64,000 nt of DNA from Polluticoccus soli (GTDB lineage: Bacteria; Bacteroidota; Bacteroidia; Chitinophagales; Chitinophagaceae), in contig NZ_JARJHT010000003.1 of NCBI RefSeq assembly GCF_029269745.1, forward strand, positions 1-64,000, in the 5' to 3' direction. The notes under the pieces were generated by a model, which did no database searches, was not told where the DNA came from, and saw only the letters and a program-made list of their open reading frames with translations. This document shows, one piece after another, positions 50,630-59,498 of the stretch; position 1 is the stretch's first letter; each line of letters starts with the position of its first letter. The position numbers were made by a program, and so were the translations under genes.

Positions 50630-51568
50630 TTACCGGTTGTCCTGCAGCGGTTGCTCGTCAGCCTGCTTTTTTCCTTTACGCGTCTTGGTTGGCTCTGACT
50701 GTTGCGGTGCGGGTGTCGGCGATGTAGCAGCAACACGATAGTCCTTAAACTTCACCAGCTTACCGCCTTTGAACGTGCCTTCCATATCCACATTACCTTC
50801 TCCATCCCAAACTTTCCAGGTATCAATAGGTACATTGTCTTTAAAATACATCTCGATAGCCTTCTTCTTCGTCTCGCTATTGAGGTAAATAAACTCACCG
50901 TCCCATATAGACCGCTGCTGCAGCACTTTTGTAAAATCATAGAACTGGCTGACAAATCGTTCGGCGCCAGCCAGCGCGGTGTTGCTCTCATCATACTCTA
51001 TTCTGCGGCGGCTTTCCATATGCCACCAGTCTTTGTCCAGCCTGTCGGCTTCAGAATAACCGTCCTTTGTAAATTCCTTGACCACATCGTTAAACACCGT
51101 TTCCAGCTGCGCCTGGGTAAAGGCCTTATAGCTCTCGGTGACCATGGCCTGTTTAAAAAGACCGTAAGCCACCCATTTACCATCCGCCATACCATTCACA
51201 AAATTCTTTTCGGCCACCAACGTGCCATCCACCCACCAATAGTTGAATTTGCCATTCTTTACACCGCGGTTATAGTTGCCCTGGAAAGCCTTTTGGCCAT
51301 TCACAAAGTAAAAAGTGCAGATGCCCTCAAATTCCTTAGTAGGGAACATGTTCATGTACAGGTCCAGTTCTTCTACTTTATTCTGTCTCGGATCGTAGAG
51401 TTGGGTAGTATCCAGCGGCCAGACCATTTCGCCAGCATCAGCGGTTTTCCAGGCATAGAAATAATCGCCCTCAAACTTCTTGGCACCGTTAGGGTAATAT
51501 TCTACTTTCTTTTGCGCGATGGATTGACAGCCTGCAGCAAGCAATATGATCAGGAAAAACGTTCTCAT
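50630..51568 (-). CDS. MORN-repeat lipoprotein
   Basis: This 312-residue protein has a lipoprotein signal (LLAAGC, Cys14) and MORN-type repeats (YYPNGAKKFEGDYF, YFVNGQKAFQGNYNRGVKNG, FVNGMADGKWVAYG) of the kind found in YwqK-like antitoxin-annotated proteins. A C-terminal segment rich in Lys, Pro and Gln (PTPAPQQSEPTKTRKGKKQ) follows. The role is unknown. It is probably an outer-membrane-associated structural or accessory protein. Confidence 0.8.
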   Translation of the reverse strand: MRTFFLIILLAAGCQSIAQKKVEYYPNGAKKFEGDYFYAWKTADAGEMVWPLDTTQLYDPRQNKVEELDLYMNMFPTKEFEGICTFYFVNGQKAFQGNYNRGVKNGKFNYWWVDGTLVAEKNFVNGMADGKWVAYGLFKQAMVTESYKAFTQAQLETVFNDVVKEFTKDGYSEADRLDKDWWHMESRRRIEYDESNTALAGAERFVSQFYDFTKVLQQRSIWDGEFIYLNSETKKKAIEMYFKDNVPIDTWKVWDGEGNVDMEGTFKGGKLVKFKDYRVAATSPTPAPQQSEPTKTRKGKKQADEQPLQDNR

Positions 51569-51594
51569 AGAAAACCGGAATTAAAGCGGCAAAC

Positions 51595-51602
51595 CAAAGA
51601 TA
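51595..51602 (-). promoter_or_regulatory. -7 box TATCTTTG of the MORN lipoprotein
   Basis: This exact TAnnTTTG match on the minus strand lies 26 nt before ATG 51568. Confidence 0.58.
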
Positions 51603-51926
51603 GCCAACTCGGATGAACCAAATTTTAATATGTTGCCAATATTTTGTATATTTGCTATGGTAAATGCCGGAGGTTTACGGCAGAGCTCGTCACCAATTCC
51701 GGGAATTCTTTAATTCCACAAATTCCGTTTCAGACAACAAAACACAACTCACATGAAAGCAATCGCCTATACAACACAGAAGAAACATTATGATCGCAAC
51801 CACTTGATTTACAAGTCTGTCAGTTTAAAAAACCTTCAAAAACGACAACAAACTGTAACAAATTTGATTCGAAAGCTGCTTCAGCATTGCTTTCCAGCTT
51901 TTACGTTTTACCTGTTGCCAAACCCT

Positions 51927-51934
51927 TAATTTTG
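51927..51934 (+). promoter_or_regulatory. -7 box TAATTTTG of uvrA
   Basis: This exact TAnnTTTG match ends 11 nt before the uvrA ATG. Confidence 0.6.
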
Positions 51935-51945
51935 TTGTCCAGATT

Positions 51946-54828
51946 ATGGCAGAAAAGAAAACGGCTGCAAAGAAGAAAGGAATTAAGTCGGTAGAAGGAA
52001 TATCCCAGCCACAGCTAGAGCACAATTTAGAAACCCCGCTAAATGACCACGGCGGTGGTGACGTAATATTTATCAAAGGAGCCCGCATGCACAATCTCAA
52101 GAATGTGGATGCCTCCATTCCCCGAAACAAACTGGTGGTAGTGACCGGAGTATCAGGCTCAGGCAAATCGAGCCTGACCATGGATACCCTGTTTGCCGAA
52201 GGCCAGCGCCGCTACGCGGAAAGCCTCAGCGCTTACGCCCGCCAGTTCCTTATGCGCATGGACAAGCCCGATGTAGATTACATCCGCGGTATTTGTCCGG
52301 CTATTGCGATTGAACAAAAGGTAACCACCCGCACGCCCCGCAGTACCGTGGGTAGCATGACGGAGATATACGATTACCTGCGCTTGTTGTTTGCACGCGT
52401 CGGACATACATTTTCCCCCATCAGCGGGAACGAGGTGAAGAAGGACGATGTGACCGATGTGGTGAACTACGTGGAGACATTGCCTAAGGGTACCAAGGTG
52501 CAGATCATAGTACCACTGATAACGCGCTACAACCGCAGTGTAAAAGAAGAGCTGAATATCCTGATGCAAAAAGGCTTCAGCCGTGTGCATGCCAAGAGTG
52601 TAGACAAGCCGATACGCATTGAAGACGTGCTGGCAGATACCGACCCTGAAACAACAAAACTGGTCACAAAAGGCAAAGAGATCTACCTGCTGATAGACCG
52701 CATAGTGACCAAAGACTTTGACGAAGACGACCTGCACCGCCTGGCCGATAGTATACAGACAGCCTTCTATGAAAGCGAGGGCGACTGCCTGCTGGAGCTG
52801 GACGGCAAAAAGATGGTGAACTTCAACAACCGCTTTGAGGCCGATGGGATGAAGTTTGAAGAACCCACGCCCAACCTGTTCTCCTTCAATAACCCATACG
52901 GTGCTTGTCCGCAATGCGAAGGCTTTGGACAAGTGCTGGGTATAGACGAAGACCTGGTAATACCTGACCGCAGGCTTAGTGTGTACGAAGGCGCCGTAGC
53001 CTGTTGGCGCGGCGAGAAGATGAGCGAATGGCAAGCTGCCTTCATCCGCACCGCATCTAAGTTCGATTTCCCGATACACAAAGCTATAGCCGACCTGACT
53101 GATGCTGAAAACGAGTTGCTGTGGAAAGGCAATGCCAAAGTGAATGGCATCCGCGATTTCTTCAAAATGGTAGAGGAAAACCTGTACAAGGTGCAATACC
53201 GCGTGATGCAGGCCCGCTACCGTGGCCGTACTGTTTGTCCGACCTGTGAGGGTACCCGCCTGCGCAAAGAAGCAAGCTATGTAAAGGTGAGCGGAGCTAC
53301 TATTGGCAAGCTGATGTTCATACCTGCCGATGAACTGTACGAATGGTTCAAAGGCATGAAGCTGAACGAACACGATGCCGCTATTGCCAAACGTATACAA
53401 ATAGAAATAGACCAAAGACTGAAGACACTGCTCGATGTGGGTCTTGGATACCTGACGCTAAGCCGCCTCGCCAACACACTGAGTGGTGGTGAAAGCCAGC
53501 GTATACAGCTCACCAAGTTTTTGGGCAGTAACCTGACCGATTCTTTATACATCCTCGATGAACCGAGTATCGGCCTACACTCACGTGATACAGAGCGCTT
53601 GATAGGTGTACTGAAAAACCTTCGCGACCTCGGCAACACCGTGGTAGTGGTAGAGCACGATGAGATGATGATGCGCGAGGCTGATCATATCATTGATATG
53701 GGTCCGCTGGCCAGTCACCTCGGTGGCGAAGTAGTGGCAGCAGGCAATTATCGTGAGCTGGTAGCCAACCCGCGCAGCCTGACTGGTAAATACCTGGGCG
53801 GCGAATTAACCATAGATGTACCGAAGATAAAACGCAGACCAAAAGGTGCGATACGAATAGAAGGCTGCCGCCAAAATAACCTGAAAGACGTCGCTGTAGA
53901 TTTTCCGCTGAACCTGCTTTGTGTTGTAACCGGCGTAAGCGGTAGCGGTAAAACCACATTGGTGAAACAAACCTTTTACCCAGCCCTGCAAAAACACCTG
54001 GGCGAGGGCACCGAAAGACCGGGGCACTTCAGAGAGCTTACGGGCGACCTGGAACGCATCACTCATGTAGAGATGGTAGACCAGAACCCGATAGGCAAAT
54101 CGAGCCGCAGTAACCCTGTTACTTATATCAAAGCATGGGATGAGATTAGGAAGCTGTTCACTAAGCAACCACTGGCCAAGATGCGCGGCTTTGCAGAAAA
54201 GCATTTCTCATTTAACACCGACGGTGGCCGTTGTGATACTTGTAAAGGTGAAGGTGAAGTAATTGTTGAGATGCAGTTCCTGGCTGACGTGCACCTGCTG
54301 TGCGAAAGCTGTAAAGGCAAGCGCTTTAAAGACGAGGTGCTGGAGATCACTTACCGCGGCAAGAACGTGTTCCAGGTGTTGGATATGGGTGTGGATGAAG
54401 CCATAGAGTTCTTCAAAGACGAAAAGAAACTGGCCAAAGCCCTGCAGCCACTTACCGATGTGGGTCTGGGTTATGTAAAGCTTGGCCAAAGCAGTGATAC
54501 CCTCAGCGGCGGTGAAGCTCAGCGTGTAAAACTTGCTTCGTTTCTGGGCAAGGGTGCGGGCAAAGACAAAGTGTTGTTCATATTTGATGAGCCTACAACC
54601 GGCCTGCACTTCCACGACATCAAAAAACTACTGGCTTCATTCGATGCGCTGATAGAGAACGGACATTCCATCATAGTGATAGAACACAATACCGATGTGA
54701 TCAAAAGCGCCGATTGGGTGATCGATCTCGGGCCCGAGGGCGGCATCAATGGTGGCCACCTGTTGTACGAAGGCGAACCCGAAGGATTGAAGAAGATAAA
54801 AGAAAGTTATACAGGCAGATATATGTAG
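51946..54828 (+). CDS. uvrA: UvrABC excinuclease subunit A
   Basis: This 960-residue damage-recognition ATPase of nucleotide excision repair matches the usual UvrA length. It has two ABC-type nucleotide-binding domains: Walker A TGVSGSGKSSL near residue 67 and TGVSGSGKTTL near residue 663. Signature motifs are LSGGESQRIQL and LSGGEAQRVKL. Two zinc fingers are visible, CPTCEGT with CPQCEG before it, and CDTCKGEGE with CESCKGK. The N-terminus has a short lysine-rich extension. The next gene is a lipoprotein 37 bp downstream. Confidence 0.97.
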   Translation: MAEKKTAAKKKGIKSVEGISQPQLEHNLETPLNDHGGGDVIFIKGARMHNLKNVDASIPRNKLVVVTGVSGSGKSSLTMDTLFAEGQRRYAESLSAYARQFLMRMDKPDVDYIRGICPAIAIEQKVTTRTPRSTVGSMTEIYDYLRLLFARVGHTFSPISGNEVKKDDVTDVVNYVETLPKGTKVQIIVPLITRYNRSVKEELNILMQKGFSRVHAKSVDKPIRIEDVLADTDPETTKLVTKGKEIYLLIDRIVTKDFDEDDLHRLADSIQTAFYESEGDCLLELDGKKMVNFNNRFEADGMKFEEPTPNLFSFNNPYGACPQCEGFGQVLGIDEDLVIPDRRLSVYEGAVACWRGEKMSEWQAAFIRTASKFDFPIHKAIADLTDAENELLWKGNAKVNGIRDFFKMVEENLYKVQYRVMQARYRGRTVCPTCEGTRLRKEASYVKVSGATIGKLMFIPADELYEWFKGMKLNEHDAAIAKRIQIEIDQRLKTLLDVGLGYLTLSRLANTLSGGESQRIQLTKFLGSNLTDSLYILDEPSIGLHSRDTERLIGVLKNLRDLGNTVVVVEHDEMMMREADHIIDMGPLASHLGGEVVAAGNYRELVANPRSLTGKYLGGELTIDVPKIKRRPKGAIRIEGCRQNNLKDVAVDFPLNLLCVVTGVSGSGKTTLVKQTFYPALQKHLGEGTERPGHFRELTGDLERITHVEMVDQNPIGKSSRSNPVTYIKAWDEIRKLFTKQPLAKMRGFAEKHFSFNTDGGRCDTCKGEGEVIVEMQFLADVHLLCESCKGKRFKDEVLEITYRGKNVFQVLDMGVDEAIEFFKDEKKLAKALQPLTDVGLGYVKLGQSSDTLSGGEAQRVKLASFLGKGAGKDKVLFIFDEPTTGLHFHDIKKLLASFDALIENGHSIIVIEHNTDVIKSADWVIDLGPEGGINGGHLLYEGEPEGLKKIKESYTGRYM

Positions 54829-54865
54829 CAGAGTATTGGTACAATTATTAAGTAAACCCTATCGT

Positions 54866-55387
54866 ATGAACATGCTGAAATATTTCTCAGCCATCCTTAT
54901 TGCCGGGATGCTGGCATCCTGCAACAACAATCGAACAGACGAGGAAACCCGCGAGGTAGATACGCTGCTTGAAACCGACGAAAGTGCGGCCGACCTGACG
55001 ACGAAGGATATAGACAGCATGTGTTACCTGCTGGTAGAAGGTGCTACCATACAGGATACCAAAGTGCTGAAACTCGTGATAGACGGAGATGACGTAACGG
55101 GCGCGCTCATGTATCTTCCACATGAAAAAGATGCGCGCTTCGGCAATATACGCGGCAGCCGGGATGGCGACATTATCTTCGGCACCTGGTTTTATGACCA
55201 GGAGGGTGAGAAAGACTCGATAGACATTTCGTTTAAAAAGGATGGCAACGATATGCTCCAGCAAGTTCCATCCTTCAATGAAAAAACAGGTCGCGAATAC
55301 CTGAACACTTCCAGTCCGTACAGCATACGCTATTCACCGACCGATTGCCGTAACTTACCACAACACAAGATCGACTACTCCCGATGA
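54866..55387 (+). CDS. Lipoprotein of unknown function
   Basis: The 173-residue product has a lipoprotein signal (AGMLASC) and an Asp/Glu-rich mature part (DEETREVDTLLETDESAADL) followed by a beta-rich domain (TKVLKLVIDGDDVTGALMYL, GDIIFGTWFYDQEGEKDSID). I do not recognise a family. ATG 54866 is preferred over the earlier start at 54836. Its stop overlaps the start of the peptidase E gene (ATGA), so the two are translationally coupled. Confidence 0.78.
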   Translation: MNMLKYFSAILIAGMLASCNNNRTDEETREVDTLLETDESAADLTTKDIDSMCYLLVEGATIQDTKVLKLVIDGDDVTGALMYLPHEKDARFGNIRGSRDGDIIFGTWFYDQEGEKDSIDISFKKDGNDMLQQVPSFNEKTGREYLNTSSPYSIRYSPTDCRNLPQHKIDYSR

Positions 55388-56004
55388 AACTGTATCTCTC
55401 TTCATACCGAATGGGTGACAAGGTCGATAAGCTAAAAGAACTTATCGGCGATGAAAACAAGGCTGCGTTCATTCCCAATGCCTGCGATGGCATGGATCCG
55501 GAAGAAGTAAAACATCTTATCGACCGCGATCTCGAAGACCTGCGGCAGGCGGGCCTCGAACCAACAGTACTTGATCTCAAAGACTATTTCGGCAAGTGCG
55601 ATGCGCTCAAACACGAGTTACATAAATATTTCGTCATCTGGGTTAGAGGCGGCAATACCTTCGTACTGCGACAAGCCATGAAGCTGAGTGGCATGGACAC
55701 TATACTTGAATCGATGTGGGTAGCTAGGGTGAACAAAGTGTATGGTGGTTACAGTGCAGGTGTTTGCGTTCTTTCGCACTCGCTTAAGGGCATACGTCTT
55801 GCCGATGATCCCAACGTAAAACCTTACGGAGAAGAACATGAAACTATCTGGGAGGGATTAGAGATCCTCCCCTACTACATCGTTCCGCATTACAGGTCAG
55901 ACCATTTTGAATCACCACTGGCCGAGAAAGTAGTACAGTACTACATCGACCACAAGATGCTGTTCAAAGCCCTGCACGATGGCGAGGTGGTTATTATCAA
56001 ATAA
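55384..56004 (+). CDS. Peptidase S51 (dipeptidase E-like) family protein
   Basis: This 206-residue protein matches the S51 type-1 glutamine-amidotransferase-like peptidase fold. Visible are the nucleophile elbow GYSAGVCVL, the flanking WVRGGNTFVLRQAM, and the catalytic His region PHYRSDH. PepE cleaves N-terminal Asp dipeptides. The length is near the family norm. It is coupled with the upstream lipoprotein and directly abuts the convergent xerD gene with no gap. Confidence 0.9.
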   Translation: MKLYLSSYRMGDKVDKLKELIGDENKAAFIPNACDGMDPEEVKHLIDRDLEDLRQAGLEPTVLDLKDYFGKCDALKHELHKYFVIWVRGGNTFVLRQAMKLSGMDTILESMWVARVNKVYGGYSAGVCVLSHSLKGIRLADDPNVKPYGEEHETIWEGLEILPYYIVPHYRSDHFESPLAEKVVQYYIDHKMLFKALHDGEVVIIK

Positions 56005-56904
56005 CTAAGCAAAACGCGGGTGGTATTTCTCCAGCGTTTGCCGCAGGTAGCTGCGATCAAGGTGCGTATATATCTCGGTAGTGGTAATACTCTTGTGCCC
56101 CAGCATCTCTTGCACAGCACGTAAGTCGGCACCAGCTTCTACCAGGTGCGTAGCAAATGAATGGCGTAGCGTGTGCGGGTGAATGTTTTTCTTGATGCCA
56201 CACTTAGCAGTCAGGTCTTTCAATATCATGAACACCATGACCCGCGAAAGCTTGCTGCCCCTGCGGTTAAGAAAGAGTATATCTTCCTGCCCCTGCTTTA
56301 TCGGCATATGAGGGCGTACGTGGTCTTTATAAAGCTTCACCTGCGTCGCAGCACTATCGCCAATAGGTACCAGGCGTTCTTTATTACCCTTACCTACTAC
56401 GCGCACGAAACCAATGTCGAGGTAAAGGCTGGAAATAGTGAGGCCGACCAGTTCACTCACACGCAATCCGCAGCTATACATAGTTTCCAACATAGCGCGG
56501 TTGCGCTGGCCGTCTGGTGTACTATGGTCAATAACAGTAAACAGCTGTTCTATTTCATCGATGCTAAGAAAAGAAGGCAGGGCTCGTTTCAGCTTAGGTG
56601 CCTCCAGCAGCATAGTAGGATCCTGTTTCACCACTTCCTCAAGCGAAAGGTAGCGATAGAATGCTTTGATACCGCTAATGACCCTTGCCTGCGTGCCCGC
56701 CGAGAGTTCGAGCTTATTGATATGCTCCGTCAGCGCCTGAAGGTGCTTCAGCTCTATGGCGTCTACACCAAGTCCGCTGTAGTTATCCGCAACGAAACCG
56801 CCCAGCAGAGCTACGTCATGCAGGTACGCCTCCACTGTATTATCAGACAGTGAACGTTCTAACTGTAAATAAGCTTTAAATCCCTTTAGGTATGCGTCCC
56901 ACAC
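56005..56904 (-). CDS. xerD: Tyrosine recombinase XerD
   Basis: This 299-residue tyrosine recombinase resolves chromosome dimers at dif with XerC. It has the SAM-like N-terminal domain (LKGFKAYLQLERSLSDNTVE) and the catalytic core with Arg in YSCGLRVSELVGL, Lys in VVGKGNKERLVPIG, HTLRHSFATHL (HxxR), LGHKSI and Tyr in EIYTHLD. The start is GTG 56904. It lies 10 bp downstream of the MarR gene. It is a housekeeping-type XerD, not a phage or element integrase. Confidence 0.94.
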   Translation of the reverse strand: MWDAYLKGFKAYLQLERSLSDNTVEAYLHDVALLGGFVADNYSGLGVDAIELKHLQALTEHINKLELSAGTQARVISGIKAFYRYLSLEEVVKQDPTMLLEAPKLKRALPSFLSIDEIEQLFTVIDHSTPDGQRNRAMLETMYSCGLRVSELVGLTISSLYLDIGFVRVVGKGNKERLVPIGDSAATQVKLYKDHVRPHMPIKQGQEDILFLNRRGSKLSRVMVFMILKDLTAKCGIKKNIHPHTLRHSFATHLVEAGADLRAVQEMLGHKSITTTEIYTHLDRSYLRQTLEKYHPRFA

Positions 56905-56914
56905 GGACGCTAAA

Positions 56915-57376
56915 TTACAAGTCTTTACGCAAGGTGTCCAGCATTTCGCCTAACAAGCGAGCGTCATCTTTTTTCAGGTTTTTAGCCACCCCGTCAAACA
57001 GGCTATTGAGATTAGGTTCAACAGCATCCAGCATGTCCAGGCCTTTTTTGGTGATCATAATATCCACCTTGCGCCTGTTATCGCGGCACTCTTTGCGCAC
57101 TACCAGTCCTTTTTCCAGCAACTTGTCTATCAGCCTCGATACGTTCGACATTTTCTGGATCATCCGTTCCTGGATCTCGAACAAAGGCATAGCCTCACCT
57201 TGCTGGCCGCGCAGGATGCGTAGCACATTATATTGAGGTTCAGTCAGGTCAAAAGGCTTCAGCACCTGGTTAATGCGGCTAAGGAGCCAGGTACCGGTGT
57301 ACATGATGTTTAGAAAAGCTCGGGAATAGGGGTCTTTAATGGGCTTTGTTTTGATGATATCTTCAAGGATCGACAT
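56915..57376 (-). CDS. MarR family transcriptional regulator
   Basis: This 153-residue winged-helix regulator has the MarR core (LTEPQYNVLRILRGQQGEAM, MSNVSRLIDKLLEKGLVVRK, CRDNRRKVDIMITKKGLDML). The ligand is unknown. A -7 box lies 32 nt upstream. The xerD gene follows 10 bp downstream, so transcription may extend into xerD, but no functional link is known. Confidence 0.92.
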   Translation of the reverse strand: MSILEDIIKTKPIKDPYSRAFLNIMYTGTWLLSRINQVLKPFDLTEPQYNVLRILRGQQGEAMPLFEIQERMIQKMSNVSRLIDKLLEKGLVVRKECRDNRRKVDIMITKKGLDMLDAVEPNLNSLFDGVAKNLKKDDARLLGEMLDTLRKDL

Positions 57377-57408
57377 GCAGGTATGTTATATATTTCTTTG
57401 TTCCAATA

Positions 57409-57416
57409 CAAAAATA
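57409..57416 (-). promoter_or_regulatory. -7 box TATTTTTG of marR-xerD
   Basis: This is an exact TAnnTTTG match on the minus strand, 32 nt before the MarR ATG at 57376. Confidence 0.58.
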
Positions 57417-57450
57417 AGCAACGGCTCAGTATTTTGCATAAAATTTAAAA

Positions 57451-57891
57451 ATGTTGGAGATAGCAATTGTTAACGGACCAAATCTAAACCTGGTTGGAAC
57501 AAGGGAACAGGACATTTACGGGAATGTACCGCTCGATGCTTTTCTCGACAGTCTAAAGCAAAAATACAAAGATATCGCAATACGTACCTATCAATCAAAC
57601 GTTGAGGGTGAACTGATAGACTATCTACATAGCTGCCGCGGACAAGTAGAGGGTGTTATCTTAAATGGTGGCGGTTACACCCATACCAGTATAGCCCTGG
57701 CAGATGCTATTGCCGCTATCAACATACCGGTTGTAGAAGTTCACATTTCCAATATCTACGCCCGCGAAGAATACCGCCAGCGCTCTATTACAGCCTCTAA
57801 GTGCGTTGGCTGCATAACAGGTCTTGGGCTAAAGGGCTATGCTCTGGCTATTGAATACTTCATCGACAAACTAGCCTCTAAAACCTCTTAA
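57451..57891 (+). CDS. aroQ: 3-dehydroquinate dehydratase, type II
   Basis: This 146-residue type II dehydroquinase catalyses the third shikimate-pathway step. Motifs seen are VNGPNLNLVGTREQDIYG (N-terminal catalytic region), YQSNVEGELIDYLH, VILNGGGYTHTSIAL and PVVEVHISNIYAREEYR. The 3' end overlaps the convergent fmt gene by 21 bp. Confidence 0.97.
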   Translation: MLEIAIVNGPNLNLVGTREQDIYGNVPLDAFLDSLKQKYKDIAIRTYQSNVEGELIDYLHSCRGQVEGVILNGGGYTHTSIALADAIAAINIPVVEVHISNIYAREEYRQRSITASKCVGCITGLGLKGYALAIEYFIDKLASKTS

Positions 57892-58803
57892 GAACGAGGT
57901 AACATCCATGCGCTTTTTGCCTTCCTGCTGCAGTTCATCCAAATACAACCAGCCGTCTTTAGCTGCAAAGCGCAGGTAAGTTTTAGCGTCTGTGTCCAGC
58001 GTCCCAGGCTCTTTTCCGTGTGTGGCTGCTTCCGCGTGTGAGATGTATATCTTTAGGAACTTGCCGTTGTGCATAGTATACGCCACCGGGTACGGAGAAA
58101 GCCCCCTTACCAGGTTATGGATATCAAGAACAGGCTTGTCCCAGTCGATCAGGGTAGTTTCCTTAAATATCTTAGGCGCATGCTTCAATGCTGATGAAGC
58201 GACACTTTGCTGCGGGATCTCGTTGATGGTCCCTTCAGCAAGACCTTTTACAGTTTCCACCAACAGTTCGCCTCCCATTTTCATCAGCCTTTCGTATAAG
58301 GTACCGATGTTGTCCGCGGGTTCTATCGGAGTACTCTTTTGCAGCAGTATATCGCCCGTGTCGATCTCGTGTTTCAGTTTGAAGGTTGTTACACCAGTTT
58401 CTGTTTCACCATTAATGATCGCCCAGTTGATAGGCGCCGCACCACGGTATTGCGGAAGTAGCGACGCATGGACGTTGATGGTACCCATTGGCGGCATATT
58501 CCACACCCCCTCAGGCATCATCCTGAATGCTACCACTACTTGTAGGTCAGCCTTCAAGCTCTGCAGTTGCGCAATAAACTCTGGGTCTTTTAGCTTGACC
58601 GGCTGTAAAACCGACAACCCTTTTTCAAGGGCATATTGTTTTACTGCTGAGGCATTCAGCTGCATACCGCGGCCTGCGGGCTTGTCGGGCGCTGTAACAA
58701 CGGCTACAACGTTTGCTCTGGCCTGAACCAGGGCGTCGAGCGAGGCAACGGCAAAGTCTGGCGTGCCGTAGAATACAATGCGGAGATCGGATAAAGAAGG
58801 CAT
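57871..58803 (-). CDS. fmt: Methionyl-tRNA formyltransferase
   Basis: This 310-residue enzyme formylates initiator Met-tRNA. Motifs include RIVFYGTPDFAVASLDAL, VVTAPDKPAGRG, INVHASLLPQYRGAAPINWA (active-site region), TGVTTFKLKHEIDTGDIL, and a C-terminal OB-type domain (VRGLSPYPVAYTMHNGKFLK). The length is normal. It overlaps aroQ at the 3' ends. Confidence 0.97.
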   Translation of the reverse strand: MPSLSDLRIVFYGTPDFAVASLDALVQARANVVAVVTAPDKPAGRGMQLNASAVKQYALEKGLSVLQPVKLKDPEFIAQLQSLKADLQVVVAFRMMPEGVWNMPPMGTINVHASLLPQYRGAAPINWAIINGETETGVTTFKLKHEIDTGDILLQKSTPIEPADNIGTLYERLMKMGGELLVETVKGLAEGTINEIPQQSVASSALKHAPKIFKETTLIDWDKPVLDIHNLVRGLSPYPVAYTMHNGKFLKIYISHAEAATHGKEPGTLDTDAKTYLRFAAKDGWLYLDELQQEGKKRMDVTSFLRGFRG

Positions 58804-58813
58804 AAAATCGCTG

Positions 58814-58821
58814 CAAAACTA
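58814..58821 (-). promoter_or_regulatory. -7 box TAGTTTTG of fmt
   Basis: This exact TAnnTTTG match on the minus strand lies 10 nt before the fmt ATG. Confidence 0.6.
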
Positions 58822-58906
58822 ACCTGATTTAACATTTTGCCGACATTTATAGCTTAAACTTTCCTAACTTAAGATTGTCTATTATATATAAACGAAAGGG
58901 AGCTGG

Positions 58907-59467
58907 ATGTCCGGAACGGCCATAGAAATTGACGACAGTATTATCCTGGCGTCATTCAAAGACGAGAAAACCCGTGAAGTAGCCTTCACACAATTGGTAC
59001 GAAAATACCAGCAGCGGCTGTATTGGCATGTCCGCCGTATGGTAGTGGAACACGAGGATGCGAACGACGTATTGCAAAATGTGTTCATAAAAGTGTGGAA
59101 GAACCTGGAGAACTTTAAGCAGGAATCGAACCTGTACACCTGGCTATACCGCATTGCCACCAACGAGACGCTAACCTGGCTGGAGCAGCAAAAACGTCGC
59201 GGTTCCATATCGCTCGACGATTCAGAATCATCGGTAGCTGGTAAACTGGAAGCGCAAAAGGGATTTGATGCTAACAAGCTGGAGTGGAAACTGCAGCAAG
59301 CCATACAATCGCTGCCCGAAAAGCAGCGACTAGTCTTCAACCTAAGGTATTATGATGAAATGCCTTATGAAGAAATGGCTGGCGTATTAGATACATCGGT
59401 GGGCTCGCTCAAAGCGTCATACCACCATGCTGTTAAAAAAGTGGAAGCGTACATACTGAACAGTTAA
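58907..59467 (+). CDS. ECF-type RNA polymerase sigma factor
   Basis: This 186-residue sigma-70 family member has region 2 (FTQLVRKYQQRLYWHVRRMV, DVLQNVFIKVWKNLENFK) and region 4 (IQSLPEKQRLVFNLRYYDEM, GSLKASYHHAVKKVE). A Shine-Dalgarno-like GAAAGGGAG precedes the ATG. It is followed 31 bp later by a membrane protein with repeats, then a Spy-like protein. In ECF loci the next gene is commonly the anti-sigma factor. Confidence 0.93.
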   Translation: MSGTAIEIDDSIILASFKDEKTREVAFTQLVRKYQQRLYWHVRRMVVEHEDANDVLQNVFIKVWKNLENFKQESNLYTWLYRIATNETLTWLEQQKRRGSISLDDSESSVAGKLEAQKGFDANKLEWKLQQAIQSLPEKQRLVFNLRYYDEMPYEEMAGVLDTSVGSLKASYHHAVKKVEAYILNS

Positions 59468-59498
59468 ACGAAGAACGAAAGAAACGGTCTAAAAGAAA

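Larger units (their letters stand above)
51569..51945. other. 377-bp region upstream of uvrA
   Basis: No recognised gene is present. It holds an exact box TATATTTG (51647-51654), AATTCC-rich sequence near 51700-51730, a featureless 58-codon frame (51753-51929), and the uvrA -7 box. The 12-bp run GTATATTTGCTA also occurs at 39914-39925. Confidence 0.5.

Noticed and set aside
50702..51616. A 304-codon plus-strand frame opposite the MORN lipoprotein
   Set aside because: The minus-strand lipoprotein has a clear lipobox, MORN repeats and a -7 box. The plus-strand frame has low-complexity His/Phe-rich sequence with no signal or domain.
51753..51929. A 58-codon frame upstream of uvrA
   Set aside because: It has no recognisable features, and its stop overlaps the uvrA -7 box. 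There is no basis to call it a gene from sequence alone.
52159..53415. A 418-codon open frame on the minus strand inside uvrA
   Set aside because: It lies entirely antisense to the well-supported uvrA coding sequence, has no recognisable domain, and reflects codon bias of the sense strand.
56005..56904. The tyrosine recombinase as evidence of an integrated element
   Set aside because: Length, motifs and genomic context match chromosomal XerD. No attachment sites, tRNA or phage genes flank it.
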